Assembly: GCA_002384855.1 (NCBI GenBank)
Contig: DGBP01000075.1
Span: forward strand, 51,289-115,288
Length of the DNA: 64,000 bases
Direction of reading: 5' to 3'
DNA from: Nocardioidaceae bacterium UBA4001
GTDB taxonomy: Bacteria; Actinomycetota; Actinomycetes; Propionibacteriales; Nocardioidaceae
The translations under genes and the position numbers were made by a program. The notes beneath the pieces were generated by a model that made no database searches, had not been told where the DNA came from, and saw only the letters and a list, made by a program, of their open reading frames with translations. The number at the start of each line of letters is the position of its first letter. Positions within the stretch are counted from its first letter, which is position 1. Shown piece after piece: positions 17,464-25,246 of the stretch.

Positions 17464-18327
17464 GTGGCGACGAGGAAGACCGTGCCCCTGCACGTGCGGC
17501 TGGTGCTCGTCAACGGCGTCGTCTTCGCGCTCGGTGTCCTCGCGATGTCGCTCGCGCCTGTCGCGCACCAGGGCGTCACTGCGGCGGCCGTCCTCGCCGT
17601 CGGCCTGGCCCTGGTCGTCGCGGTCAACACCCGCCACCTCCGCCGAAGCCTCGAGCCCCTCACGTCCGCGTTCGGCGGCCTGCGGGAACGGTGGGAGAGC
17701 GACCGCCGCAGCCTGGCGGCCCGCACCCTCGCCGACAAGGAGTACGACGGCCAGCGGATGTCGCGCGCGCTTCACGACCACGTCGCGGACAACCTCGCCG
17801 CTGCCCTGGTCGGGCTGGAGCAGGCGATGCACCACGCGCCGCCCGAGCTGGCCGAGGAGCTCAAGACCGTGCGCCACCGGACCCGGCTCGGACTCGTGGA
17901 GGTCCGTCGCCTCGGCCGGACGTTGCGCCCCGAGCTGCTCGACGACATGGGGCTCCACAGCGCGCTCGGGGCGCTGCCCACCCAGCTGGCCGGTCGCGGC
18001 GTCGAGGTCCACCGTCACCTGGAGGGCCCTTTCGACCTGGACGCGGCGACCGAGCTGATCGTGTACAAGGTCGCGGAGGAGGCCCTGCGCAACGTGGCCC
18101 GGCACGCCGAGGCCCGCAACGTGGAGCTGTCCCTCCAGCAGGAGGACGGCTCGCTCGTCCTCCGCGTCACCGACGACGGGGTCGGCCTCGGCGGGAGCAC
18201 CGAGCGCACCGGGATCCTCGCCATGCGGGAGCGCGCGGCTCTCGTCGGGGGAACACTGGTGGTCCGGCCGCGCGCCCGGGGAGGCACGGAGGTGCGCCTC
18301 GTCGTACCTCTCCCCCTGTCCGACTGA
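17464..18327 (+). CDS. Orphan NarL-type sensor histidine kinase
   Basis: A 287-residue membrane kinase. Two transmembrane helices (about residues 9-28 and 37-55) have almost no extracytoplasmic loop, so any signal is probably sensed in the membrane or cytoplasm. A HisKA_3 dimerisation domain follows, with RALHDHVADNLAAALVGLE (phospho-acceptor His in LHDH), then a HATPase domain with EEALRNVARHA (N box) and DDGVGL (G1 box). No response-regulator gene is adjacent, so its partner must be elsewhere. GTG 17464 lies 6 bases after TAGGCT, consistent with a leaderless transcript. Confidence 0.88.
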   Translation: MATRKTVPLHVRLVLVNGVVFALGVLAMSLAPVAHQGVTAAAVLAVGLALVVAVNTRHLRRSLEPLTSAFGGLRERWESDRRSLAARTLADKEYDGQRMSRALHDHVADNLAAALVGLEQAMHHAPPELAEELKTVRHRTRLGLVEVRRLGRTLRPELLDDMGLHSALGALPTQLAGRGVEVHRHLEGPFDLDAATELIVYKVAEEALRNVARHAEARNVELSLQQEDGSLVLRVTDDGVGLGGSTERTGILAMRERAALVGGTLVVRPRARGGTEVRLVVPLPLSD

Positions 18328-18461
18328 CACCCCGCGGGCCGGCCCGCTGCCTCGGTGACCGCGACGCGCCGGCCGGCGGGCCTCTCCTGCGTCCACCCGG
18401 CTGCCGTGTCACCCGGCGGTCCTCGGCGGCTCGGGTGCGCACAGCGATCACGTCGGTCCTC

Positions 18462-18767
18462 ATGATCGTATGGCTCAACGGCACGCACGGGGCAGGCAAG
18501 ACGACGACCAGTGCGCTTGTGCAGCAGCTGATTCCCGGACTCACGGGTGTTCGACGCCGAGAAGGTCGGCGAGACACTCATGGACATCACACCGAGCCTG
18601 CCGACGACGCACAACTTCCAGGGTCGAGATCGCCGAGTGGGAGTCCTCGGAGGCACAGGCCGCAGCCGTGGAGCAGGTCACAGCGGCAGGTGTCTACGCA
18701 CCCGTCGTCGAGCTCGTGGCGGCTCCGTTCAGAGCCACCCGCATCGGCCGGCCCGTCCTAGGCTCCT
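18462..18767 (+). pseudogene. Broken P-loop ATPase/kinase gene plus a further coding fragment
   Basis: ATG 18462 opens a reading frame beginning MIVWLNGTHGAGKTTTSALV, a clear Walker A P-loop of the small AAA/kinase family found in actinobacteria. After about 26 residues the expected continuation (VFDAEKVGETLMDITPSL, PTTHNFQ) is found in a different frame, so a frameshift or small deletion separates them. Beyond about 18623 a third segment reads VEIAEWESSEAQAAAVEQV and APVVELVAAPFRA in yet another frame, resembling the end of an unrelated small protein. The whole stretch looks like decayed coding sequence between two intact genes. The 3' limit is approximate. Confidence 0.6.
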
Positions 18768-18817
18768 CCGCAAGGGGAGGCGCTCAGCAGGCGGCGCCGC
18801 CGTGGCAGGCTGTCCCC

Positions 18818-19297
18818 GTGCCGAAGCTGCGCCGCATCACGCCGGACGACCACGACGACGTTCTCGCCCTCAACGCGGCGAACGTCGTCAAGCTCGCCCC
18901 GATGGACCGCGACCGTCTCGTCGCGCTCGAGCGGATCGCCGACCGCTTCGACGTGATCGACGTCGACGGCGAGTTCGGCGGCTTCGTCGTGACGTTCGCG
19001 CCCGGCACGTCGTACGACTCCGAGAACTACCGCTGGTTCTCCGAGCGGCACCGGCGCTTCTACTACCTCGACCGGATCGTGCTCGAGCCGCACCACCGTC
19101 GTCAGGGCCTGGCGACGTTCGTGTACGACGAGATCGAGCACGTCGCGCGCAAGTACGGCCGGCTCGCCCTGGAGGTGAACCTCGTTCCCCGCAACGACGC
19201 CTCCCTCGCCTTCCACGACCGCCGGGGGTACGCCGAGGTCGGCCGGCTCGGCGACGCCTCCCACCTCGTGTCGATGAGGGAGAAGCAGCTCTCGTGA
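18818..19297 (+). CDS. GNAT family N-acetyltransferase
   Basis: A 159-residue single-domain acetyltransferase. It shows the GNAT order: an N-terminal strand-helix (LRRITPDDHDDVLALNAANV), a central beta-strand YYLDRIVLEPHHRRQGLATF with the acetyl-CoA pyrophosphate-binding loop RRQGLA, and a C-terminal part LEVNLVPRNDASLAFHDRRGY. The acceptor substrate is unknown. I chose GTG 18818 because it lies 6 bases after CAGGCT, the same spacing seen in other leaderless starts here; an extension upstream would run into the decayed region. The TGA overlaps the paaI GTG by 4 bases. Confidence 0.87.
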   Translation: MPKLRRITPDDHDDVLALNAANVVKLAPMDRDRLVALERIADRFDVIDVDGEFGGFVVTFAPGTSYDSENYRWFSERHRRFYYLDRIVLEPHHRRQGLATFVYDEIEHVARKYGRLALEVNLVPRNDASLAFHDRRGYAEVGRLGDASHLVSMREKQLS

Positions 19298-19722
19298 GCG
19301 CGGACCCGCAAGAGGTTGCCCGCCGCAGCTCAGAGGCGATGTGGGCCGGCGACGCCGCGAGCCAGGCGCTCGGCATGGAGGTCGTCGCGGTCGGACCCGG
19401 TACGGCGACGCTGCGGATGACCGTCCGCGAGGACATGGTCAACGGCCACGCCATCGGCCACGGCGGGTTCACCTTCACCCTGGCCGACTCGGCGTTCGCG
19501 TTCGCGTGCAACAGCTACAACCGGCGGACCGTCGCGCACGTCTGTGCCATCACCTACATGGCTCCGACCGAGCTCGGCGACGAGCTGGTCGCCGAGGCCG
19601 TGGAGCGGGACCGAGAGGGCCGCGACGGCACCTACGACGTCACAGTCACCGGTCCGCGGGGTGTGGTCGCGGTGTTCGTGGGCAAGAGCAAGGAGATCCG
19701 AGGAGCTCTCTACCAGGAGTAG
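19294..19722 (+). CDS. paaI: PaaI-type hotdog thioesterase
   Basis: A 142-residue hotdog-fold acyl-CoA thioesterase of the PaaI family. In phenylacetate catabolism this enzyme hydrolyses CoA thioesters of hydroxylated phenylacetates that would otherwise trap CoA. The signature NGHAIGHGGFTFTLADSAFAFACN is intact (residues about 49-72), including the HGG loop and the catalytic acidic residue in LADSAFA. GTG 19294 overlaps the GNAT stop, so the two are probably cotranscribed. paaN lies about 2 kb away on the other strand, which supports a phenylacetate role, though other aromatic CoA substrates are possible. Confidence 0.88.
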   Translation: MSADPQEVARRSSEAMWAGDAASQALGMEVVAVGPGTATLRMTVREDMVNGHAIGHGGFTFTLADSAFAFACNSYNRRTVAHVCAITYMAPTELGDELVAEAVERDREGRDGTYDVTVTGPRGVVAVFVGKSKEIRGALYQE

Positions 19723-19725
19723 ACC

Positions 19726-20535
19726 ATGGGACTCACCGTCGCCGTCACCGGCCCCACCGGCGAGATCGGCATCCCCGCCGTCGACGCCCTCGAGGCCTCG
19801 CCCGAGGTGGAGCGGGTCGTCGGGATGGCCCGCCGGTCGTTCGATCCGGCGTCGTACGGGTGGGTGAAGACGGAGTACCGCCGCGGCGACATCCTCGTCC
19901 CGGACAACCCGCAGCCGCTGACCGAAGCGGTGCCCACGCGCGGCAGCGACGAGCACTACTACTCCCAGCAGAAGGCCGAGTGCGAGGAGCTGCTCACCCA
20001 GGCCACGGCGGGTGCCGACCTGGGGGTGTACGTGCTGCGGCCCTGCATCGTGGCCGGTCCTCAGGCCACGGCACTGGCGGACGCGATGCCGTGGCGGCAG
20101 GTCGCGGACCGGCTTCCCGCGATGGTGCGCACCGCGCTGGCCCGGGTGCCGGGTATCCGCACGGTCGTCCCCGACCCGGGCAACGAGCTCCAGCTCGTCC
20201 ACCACGACGACGTCGCGACGGCCATCGCCGCAGCCGCCCTCGGCCGGGGCGAGCCGGGCGCCTACAACCTGGCCGCAGAGGGGACCGTGACCTTCGGCGA
20301 CGTCGCCTCTTGCCTCGGCGCGCGTCCCGTGCCGGTGCCCCGCACGGCCGCGGTCCTCGCCTCGAACGTCGTCGCCCGGCTGCCCTGGGTCCCGGCGACG
20401 GCGGAGTGGATCCACGTCGCGCGCACGCCGGTGCTCATGGACACCACGCGGGCCAAGGCCCTGCTGGGCTGGACACCGCAGCACACCAGCGCCGAGACGC
20501 TCGCGAGCATGGCGGAGACTCTCCGACTGCGGTGA
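19726..20535 (+). CDS. NAD-dependent epimerase/dehydratase-like protein with apparent internal deletion
   Basis: A 269-residue extended-SDR protein; relatives are about 330 residues. The N-terminal cofactor motif is TGPTGEIG, the YxxxK motif is YYSQQKAE, and the C-terminal part (VYVLRPCIVAGP, QLVHHDDVATAIAAAAL, GAYNLAAEG) is normal. However, RRGDIL joins directly to VPDNPQPLTEAVPTRGSDEHYY. In relatives about 60-65 residues lie between these, holding the DVVVHLAF strand and the catalytic Ser/Thr strand (TSS). The frame is preserved across the join. Loss of that core strand pair and the catalytic serine should abolish the normal fold and activity, so this may be a pseudogene that still reads through. 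AGGAG lies 9 bases before ATG 19726. Confidence 0.7.
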   Translation: MGLTVAVTGPTGEIGIPAVDALEASPEVERVVGMARRSFDPASYGWVKTEYRRGDILVPDNPQPLTEAVPTRGSDEHYYSQQKAECEELLTQATAGADLGVYVLRPCIVAGPQATALADAMPWRQVADRLPAMVRTALARVPGIRTVVPDPGNELQLVHHDDVATAIAAAALGRGEPGAYNLAAEGTVTFGDVASCLGARPVPVPRTAAVLASNVVARLPWVPATAEWIHVARTPVLMDTTRAKALLGWTPQHTSAETLASMAETLRLR

Positions 20536-20652
20536 CCGCCCAGCGAACACGCGGTCTAGCCACCCGGATGGAAAATCTCGTGACCCGGTGGGAGGTGGGT
20601 CGTTGGTGGGGAAACGGGATCCATCCACCGATCGACCTGTAATGGAGTTCAC

Positions 20653-22773
20653 ATGACCCACCGGTCACGACGCAAGCGACCCGCCCTGCTTGCCTCGCTC
20701 ACCTCCGTCGCCCTCCTCGGCCTCGCTCCCACGGCGGTCACCACCGCAGCGTCCGCCGAGGACACCGCGTTCGCACCGCGCCTGGTCACGGTCGACACCC
20801 CGACCCGAGCCCACAAGGAGCAGCTGCAGCGCCTCGGACTCGACCTCACCGAGCATGCCGGCCACGACTACGTCGAGGTCGTGCTGCACGACGCGCTCGA
20901 CCTGAGCGCCCTCGAGGACGCCGGCCTGTCGTACGACGTGCGCATCCCCGACCTCGTCGCCCGGTCGGCCGAGATCAACCGGGCCAACGCCGCCTACGCC
21001 GAGGCCACGGACGTCTCCCCGCTGCCGTCGGGCCGCGACACCTACCGGACGTTGGCCGACTACGACGCCGACATCGACACCCTCGTCGCGGAGCGGCCGG
21101 CGATCGCCAAGAAGTTCACGCTGCCGCACAAGTCCCTCGACGGCCGCGAGATCCACGGCATCGAGATCGGCCGCGACGTGCGCTCCCCCGAGGACGGCCG
21201 TCCCGTCTTCGCGCTGTTCGGCGTCCACCACGCCCGCGAGTGGCCCTCGGGCGAGCTCGCCATGGAGTTCGCATTCGACCTGGTCCGCGGCTACGGGACC
21301 GACGACCGGATCACCGGCCTCCTCGACCGGTCCCGCGTGGTCGTCGTCCCCGTCGTCAACGTCGACGGCTTCCACCTGTCCCGCACCGACGGGGCGATGA
21401 TCGACCTGCGCGAGGTCGACGGCGGCGGCACCGTGTCGATCCTGGGCACCCCCGGCAACGCCTACAAGCGCAAGAACTGCCGGCTCGTCGACGGCGTCGA
21501 CACCACCGACGGCAGCTGCGCCGCGGCCGCGACCAGCCCCGGTGGGTACGGCGTCGGCATCGACCTGAACCGCAACTACGGCGGCTTCTGGGGCGGACCC
21601 GGCGCGTCGGCCAGGTTCGCGGACCCGACCTACCGCGGCCCGGCGCCGTTCTCCGAGCCGGAGACACAGAACATCCGCGAGCTGGTCAGCAGCCGCCAGG
21701 TCACCACGATGATCTCCAACCACACCTTCTCGAACCTGGTGCTGCGGCCCAACGGCGTGCACCCCGACACGATCGGACACGACGGCCAGCCGGTCGGCGA
21801 CGCCCCGGACGAGGAGGGCCTGAAGGCTGTCGGGGCGAGGATGACCGCCGCCAACGGCTACCGCAACATCCACGGCTGGGAGCTCTACGACACCACTGGC
21901 ACCACCGAGGACTGGTCCTACAACGCGACCGGCGGCTACGGCTACACCTTCGAGATCGGCCCGGACGAGTTCCACCCACCGTTCCCCCAGGTGGTCGACG
22001 AGTACGTCGGCGCCGGGGAGTACGCCGGCAAGGGCAACCGCGATGCCTACCTCGTCGCGTTGGAGAACACCGTCGACACCGCCACCCACGCAGTGATCGG
22101 CGGCAAGGCGCCGAAGGGTGCGACCCTGCGGCTGACGAAGTCGTTCGCCTCCCCGACCTGGAGCAGCTCCTTCCAGGACACGCTGGACACCTCGATGGTC
22201 GTGGGTGACAAGGGTCGCTACACCTGGCACATCAACCAGTCGACCCGGCCGGTCGTGCAGGCGAAGTTCGTGGAGATCACCGAGGACGAGCCGGTCCGTT
22301 CCGAGACGTTCGAGGGCGGCCCGACCACGGTCGGGCAGTCGGTCGACCACGAGTTCACGGTGACCGAGACCGGCATCGACGTGCTTCAGGTCGACCTCGA
22401 CTGGCCGACGCCGGACGACATGGACCTCGAGGTCTACGTCAAGAACGCGGACGGTTCCCTGAGCCAGGTCGGCTCCTCAGGCAACTTCGTCAACGAGAAG
22501 GAGCGAGCCGAGATCGCGGCGCCGAAGCCCGGCACCTACGTACTGAGGGTGATCAACTTCGCCTCGACGGCGCCGACGTACACCTTGACCGCGACCCTGT
22601 TCGACTCGACGACGGTCTCCGCCGAGGAGGTGCCCGGGCTGATCGAGAGCTGGACGCTGTCGTGCGAGAAGAACGGCCGGGTCCTCGAGCAGGTGCCGGT
22701 GGTCGTCGACCGCGGCGAGCAGACGAAGGTCGACCTCTCGACCTGTCAACGGCGCTGGAACAGCCTGCTCTGA
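20653..22773 (+). CDS. Secreted M14 zinc carboxypeptidase
   Basis: A 706-residue exported metallocarboxypeptidase. A signal peptide with a basic n-region and a hydrophobic core (ALLASLTSVALLGLAP) ends near ASA-ED at residue 36. The M14 catalytic domain follows a prodomain-like region: zinc ligands are in HHAREWPSGEL (His and Glu, near residue 191) and NHTFSNL (His near 355), the substrate-binding arginine is in DLNRNYGG, and the catalytic glutamate is in YTFEIGPDEFHPP near 432. The C-terminal ~250 residues are beta-rich, with a pre-peptidase-C-like jelly-roll (DVLQVDLDWPTPDDMDLEVYV). The likely role is extracellular peptide degradation. It is followed by a strong hairpin at 22793. Confidence 0.92.
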   Translation: MTHRSRRKRPALLASLTSVALLGLAPTAVTTAASAEDTAFAPRLVTVDTPTRAHKEQLQRLGLDLTEHAGHDYVEVVLHDALDLSALEDAGLSYDVRIPDLVARSAEINRANAAYAEATDVSPLPSGRDTYRTLADYDADIDTLVAERPAIAKKFTLPHKSLDGREIHGIEIGRDVRSPEDGRPVFALFGVHHAREWPSGELAMEFAFDLVRGYGTDDRITGLLDRSRVVVVPVVNVDGFHLSRTDGAMIDLREVDGGGTVSILGTPGNAYKRKNCRLVDGVDTTDGSCAAAATSPGGYGVGIDLNRNYGGFWGGPGASARFADPTYRGPAPFSEPETQNIRELVSSRQVTTMISNHTFSNLVLRPNGVHPDTIGHDGQPVGDAPDEEGLKAVGARMTAANGYRNIHGWELYDTTGTTEDWSYNATGGYGYTFEIGPDEFHPPFPQVVDEYVGAGEYAGKGNRDAYLVALENTVDTATHAVIGGKAPKGATLRLTKSFASPTWSSSFQDTLDTSMVVGDKGRYTWHINQSTRPVVQAKFVEITEDEPVRSETFEGGPTTVGQSVDHEFTVTETGIDVLQVDLDWPTPDDMDLEVYVKNADGSLSQVGSSGNFVNEKERAEIAAPKPGTYVLRVINFASTAPTYTLTATLFDSTTVSAEEVPGLIESWTLSCEKNGRVLEQVPVVVDRGEQTKVDLSTCQRRWNSLL

Positions 22774-22792
22774 CCCGGCGGCTCCGGCCGAC

Positions 22793-22838
22793 GTCGTGTG
22801 GTCCAGCGTGCGCCATGGTGCACGCTGGACCACACGAC
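22793..22838 (+). terminator. Perfect 19-bp hairpin after the M14 carboxypeptidase
   Basis: The arm at 22793-22811 (GTCGTGTGGTCCAGCGTGC) pairs perfectly with 22820-22838 over an 8-base loop containing CCATGG. The stem is much longer than usual for a terminator and has no T-tract. Confidence 0.7.
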
Positions 22839-22982
22839 CCGCGGGGGTGGGTTCTACTCCCCCAGGACACCGGTGTGCAGCCACCCAGGGGTGAGGCGAG
22901 GGGTGAGGTGAGGTTCAGCCTTGTGCGACCCCGGCGCTCACCGAAGACTCCGAAGACGGACTCTTCCGCCACGGAGGTGCAC

Positions 22983-23660
22983 ATGCCGAACACCCTCGAC
23001 CGCACGATCGACACCACCCACAACGTCCTGAGGCAGCGGCTGCGCGAGGCCTCCGCGGGCGTCGGCAGCGGCGCCTCACCTCGCGACGTGCAGCAGATGA
23101 CCGACACGTTCATGGCGAGCACCTGCCGCCACCTCTGCGCGGCCAACGCCGTTCTCGTGCCCGCAGCCCGCCAGTGGCTTCCCGACGGGAGCGACCTGAC
23201 GCGCGACTTCGGGCGGCAGTGCCGCCAGCTCGAGCAGGCCCTGCGCCGGGCGAAGGGCAAGGTGTACGGCCAGGCCCAGACCGTCCACCTCTCCTGGAGC
23301 TCGGTCTGGTCGTCGGTCCGCACGGAGTTCGACACCACGGTCACCACCGAGCGGCAGATCGCCGACGCCCTCGTGACCTCCCTGGACCCCCGCGCCGCCG
23401 ACGCCCTCGCGAGCCGGCTGTACCGCCTCGAGGTCACGGCCCCGACCCGGCCGCACCCGCACGCCCCGCGCAGCGGCATGGCCGGCAAGCTGGCCCGCCG
23501 GATGTGGTCGCGGGCGGACCGGATGTGGGACTCGATGGAGGGCCGCGTGCTGCCCCAGCCGGTCCAACCCAGGGTCGACCGGACCCCGCACGGCCTCCTC
23601 ACGCAGTACCTCATGGGCAACCCCCGCCTCGGCGCCGAGAACGCCGCCGACGTCGTCTAG
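22983..23660 (+). CDS. Uncharacterised all-helical protein, possibly hemerythrin-like
   Basis: A 225-residue soluble protein predicted to be almost entirely helical. Patterns such as MTDTFMASTCRHLCAANAVL, then DFGRQCRQLEQALRRAKGKVYG, then RTEFDTTVTTERQIADALV suit a four-helix bundle, and similar actinobacterial proteins are annotated as hemerythrin-domain proteins. The full set of HHE metal ligands is not obvious here. The tail TPHGLLTQYLMGNPRLG looks conserved. ATG 22983 is used because GGAGG lies just upstream; an earlier start would cross the preceding hairpin. The HAD gene follows after only 7 bases, suggesting one transcript. Confidence 0.6.
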   Translation: MPNTLDRTIDTTHNVLRQRLREASAGVGSGASPRDVQQMTDTFMASTCRHLCAANAVLVPAARQWLPDGSDLTRDFGRQCRQLEQALRRAKGKVYGQAQTVHLSWSSVWSSVRTEFDTTVTTERQIADALVTSLDPRAADALASRLYRLEVTAPTRPHPHAPRSGMAGKLARRMWSRADRMWDSMEGRVLPQPVQPRVDRTPHGLLTQYLMGNPRLGAENAADVV

Positions 23661-23667
23661 GAGACAC

Positions 23668-24435
23668 GTGCACCCGACCGAGCAGGACACGAGCAGCCAC
23701 GGCCGCCTCGAGGCGGTGATCTTCGACGTGGACGGCACCCTGGTCGACAGCGAGCGCGACGGCCACCGGGTCGCCTTCAACCAGGCGTTCGAGGACGCCG
23801 GCCTGCCCTACCGGTGGGGCGTCGAGGAGTACGGGCGCCACCTGCGCGTCACCGGTGGCCGCCGGCGCATCGAGGCGTTCCTGGTCGAGGAGGGGCACGA
23901 GCCCGGGGACGCCGCGGAGCAGGCCGGCAAGCTCCACGAGGCCAAGACCGGGATCTTCCGGGAGATGGTCGGCAGCGGCGAGGTGCCTCTGCGCCCCGGG
24001 GTCGCCCGGCTCGTCGGGGAGCTCGCCGCGGCAGGGGTACGCCTGTTCGTGGCCACCACGGGCAGCCGCGCCTGGGTCGAACCGCTCCTGGACCGGCACT
24101 TCGGCGAGAGTGTCTTCGAGCTCGTGGTCACCGGCACCGAGGTCACCCGTCTCAAGCCGGACCCTGCTGTCTACGAGGCCGTGCTCCAGGCGGCCGGGCT
24201 CGACACTCACGCGGTGGTCGCGGTCGAGGACTCCGCGAACGGGCTGGTCGCGGCGCGCGGCGCCCTGCTGCCCTGCCTCGTGGTCACGAACGACTACACG
24301 GTGCACCACGACCTCTCCGGTGCTGCCCTCGTGGTCGACGGCCTCGGTCCCGGCGCGCACCGCGTCGCCGGGGCCGACGTACCCCTGCCCGACGGCACGG
24401 TGACGGTCGCGACGCTGGCAGCCCTGGCGCGCTGA
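23668..24435 (+). CDS. HAD-superfamily phosphatase, CbbY/beta-phosphoglucomutase-like
   Basis: A 255-residue HAD hydrolase. Motif I is VIFDVDGTLVDSERDGH (nucleophile Asp20, acid/base Asp22), motif II is FVATTGSR, motif III is the lysine in TRLKPDPAVYEA, and motif IV is AVEDSANGLVAA. The helical cap sits between motifs I and II, as in CbbY-type phosphatases. The substrate is probably a sugar phosphate but cannot be assigned. GTG 23668 has AGGAGAC upstream and lies 7 bases from the preceding stop. It converges on the GntR gene. Confidence 0.88.
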   Translation: MHPTEQDTSSHGRLEAVIFDVDGTLVDSERDGHRVAFNQAFEDAGLPYRWGVEEYGRHLRVTGGRRRIEAFLVEEGHEPGDAAEQAGKLHEAKTGIFREMVGSGEVPLRPGVARLVGELAAAGVRLFVATTGSRAWVEPLLDRHFGESVFELVVTGTEVTRLKPDPAVYEAVLQAAGLDTHAVVAVEDSANGLVAARGALLPCLVVTNDYTVHHDLSGAALVVDGLGPGAHRVAGADVPLPDGTVTVATLAALAR

Positions 24436-24460
24436 CGCCGGCGGGCGCGGTGCGGCCCGC

Positions 24461-25132
24461 TCAGCCGTCCGACGTGTCGGCGGCCGACGTGCGCGCGAGC
24501 GCGATCGCCCACTGCAGGTGGGCGTTCACGGTGTCGATGAAGGCGTCCTCGTCGTCGTCCCGGAGGCGCTCGACGATCTGCTGGTGCTCGGCGATGGCCG
24601 CGGCCATCCGGTCCAGCCGGCCGCGCACCATCGCCGAGGTGAACAACGTCTGCCGCTCCCGCAGCGAGCGGTAGACCTCGGAAAGCACGGTGTTCCCGGC
24701 CCCGTCGACGATGATCTCGTGGAACCTGCGGTCCGCCCCGGTGAACCCGGCGGTGTCGCGCTCGCGCCGTCGGCGGCGGGTCTCCTCGTGGACCTCGACC
24801 AGCTCGGGCAGGAACTCGTGCCGGTTGCGGAACGACCGCGCGGCCAGGTAGTTCTCCACCAGGATCCGGGCCTCGAGGACGTCCTCCATCTCCTGAGGGC
24901 TGAACATCGACACGACCGCACCCTGCCCGGGGGTGACCCGGACCAGGCCCTCGGCCTCGAGCCGGAGAAGCGCCTCCCGAGCCGGGCTGCGGCTCACCCC
25001 GATCTCGGCCGCGAGGACGCTGACCGTGATCACCGCACCTGCCGGGTAGACGGCATTGAGGATCGCCCACTTGGCGAAGTCGTAGGCACGCCGCGCCGCG
25101 TTGGCACGAGGGGGGCGGGCAGAGGAACGCAT
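24461..25132 (-). CDS. GntR-family regulator, FadR/FCD subfamily
   Basis: A 223-residue transcription factor. The N-terminal winged helix-turn-helix has ILNAVYPAGAVITVSVLAAE and the recognition-helix region VSRSPAREALLRLEAEGLV. The C-terminal FCD ligand domain is all-helical with potential metal-binding residues in DRRFHEIIVDGAGN, AEHQQIVE and VNAHLQ. Regulators of this type usually sense organic acids or acyl-CoA-like metabolites. ATG 25132 was chosen because the product starts just before the HTH; an upstream in-frame start at 25234 would add an unconserved leader. It lies directly downstream of the bkd genes on the same strand (114-base gap), so regulation of that pathway is plausible but unproven. 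Confidence 0.87.
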   Translation of the reverse strand: MRSSARPPRANAARRAYDFAKWAILNAVYPAGAVITVSVLAAEIGVSRSPAREALLRLEAEGLVRVTPGQGAVVSMFSPQEMEDVLEARILVENYLAARSFRNRHEFLPELVEVHEETRRRRRERDTAGFTGADRRFHEIIVDGAGNTVLSEVYRSLRERQTLFTSAMVRGRLDRMAAAIAEHQQIVERLRDDDEDAFIDTVNAHLQWAIALARTSAADTSDG

Positions 25133-25246
25133 GGCCCCTCCATGGTAGGGAGCAGACCCCGCCACCGCAGAGGAGTTCCACAGCCCCGGGTCGGTCGTGT
25201 GGGCCGGCGGGCGCTGGAGCGTCCGCCGGACCACTCGACCTCGGCG

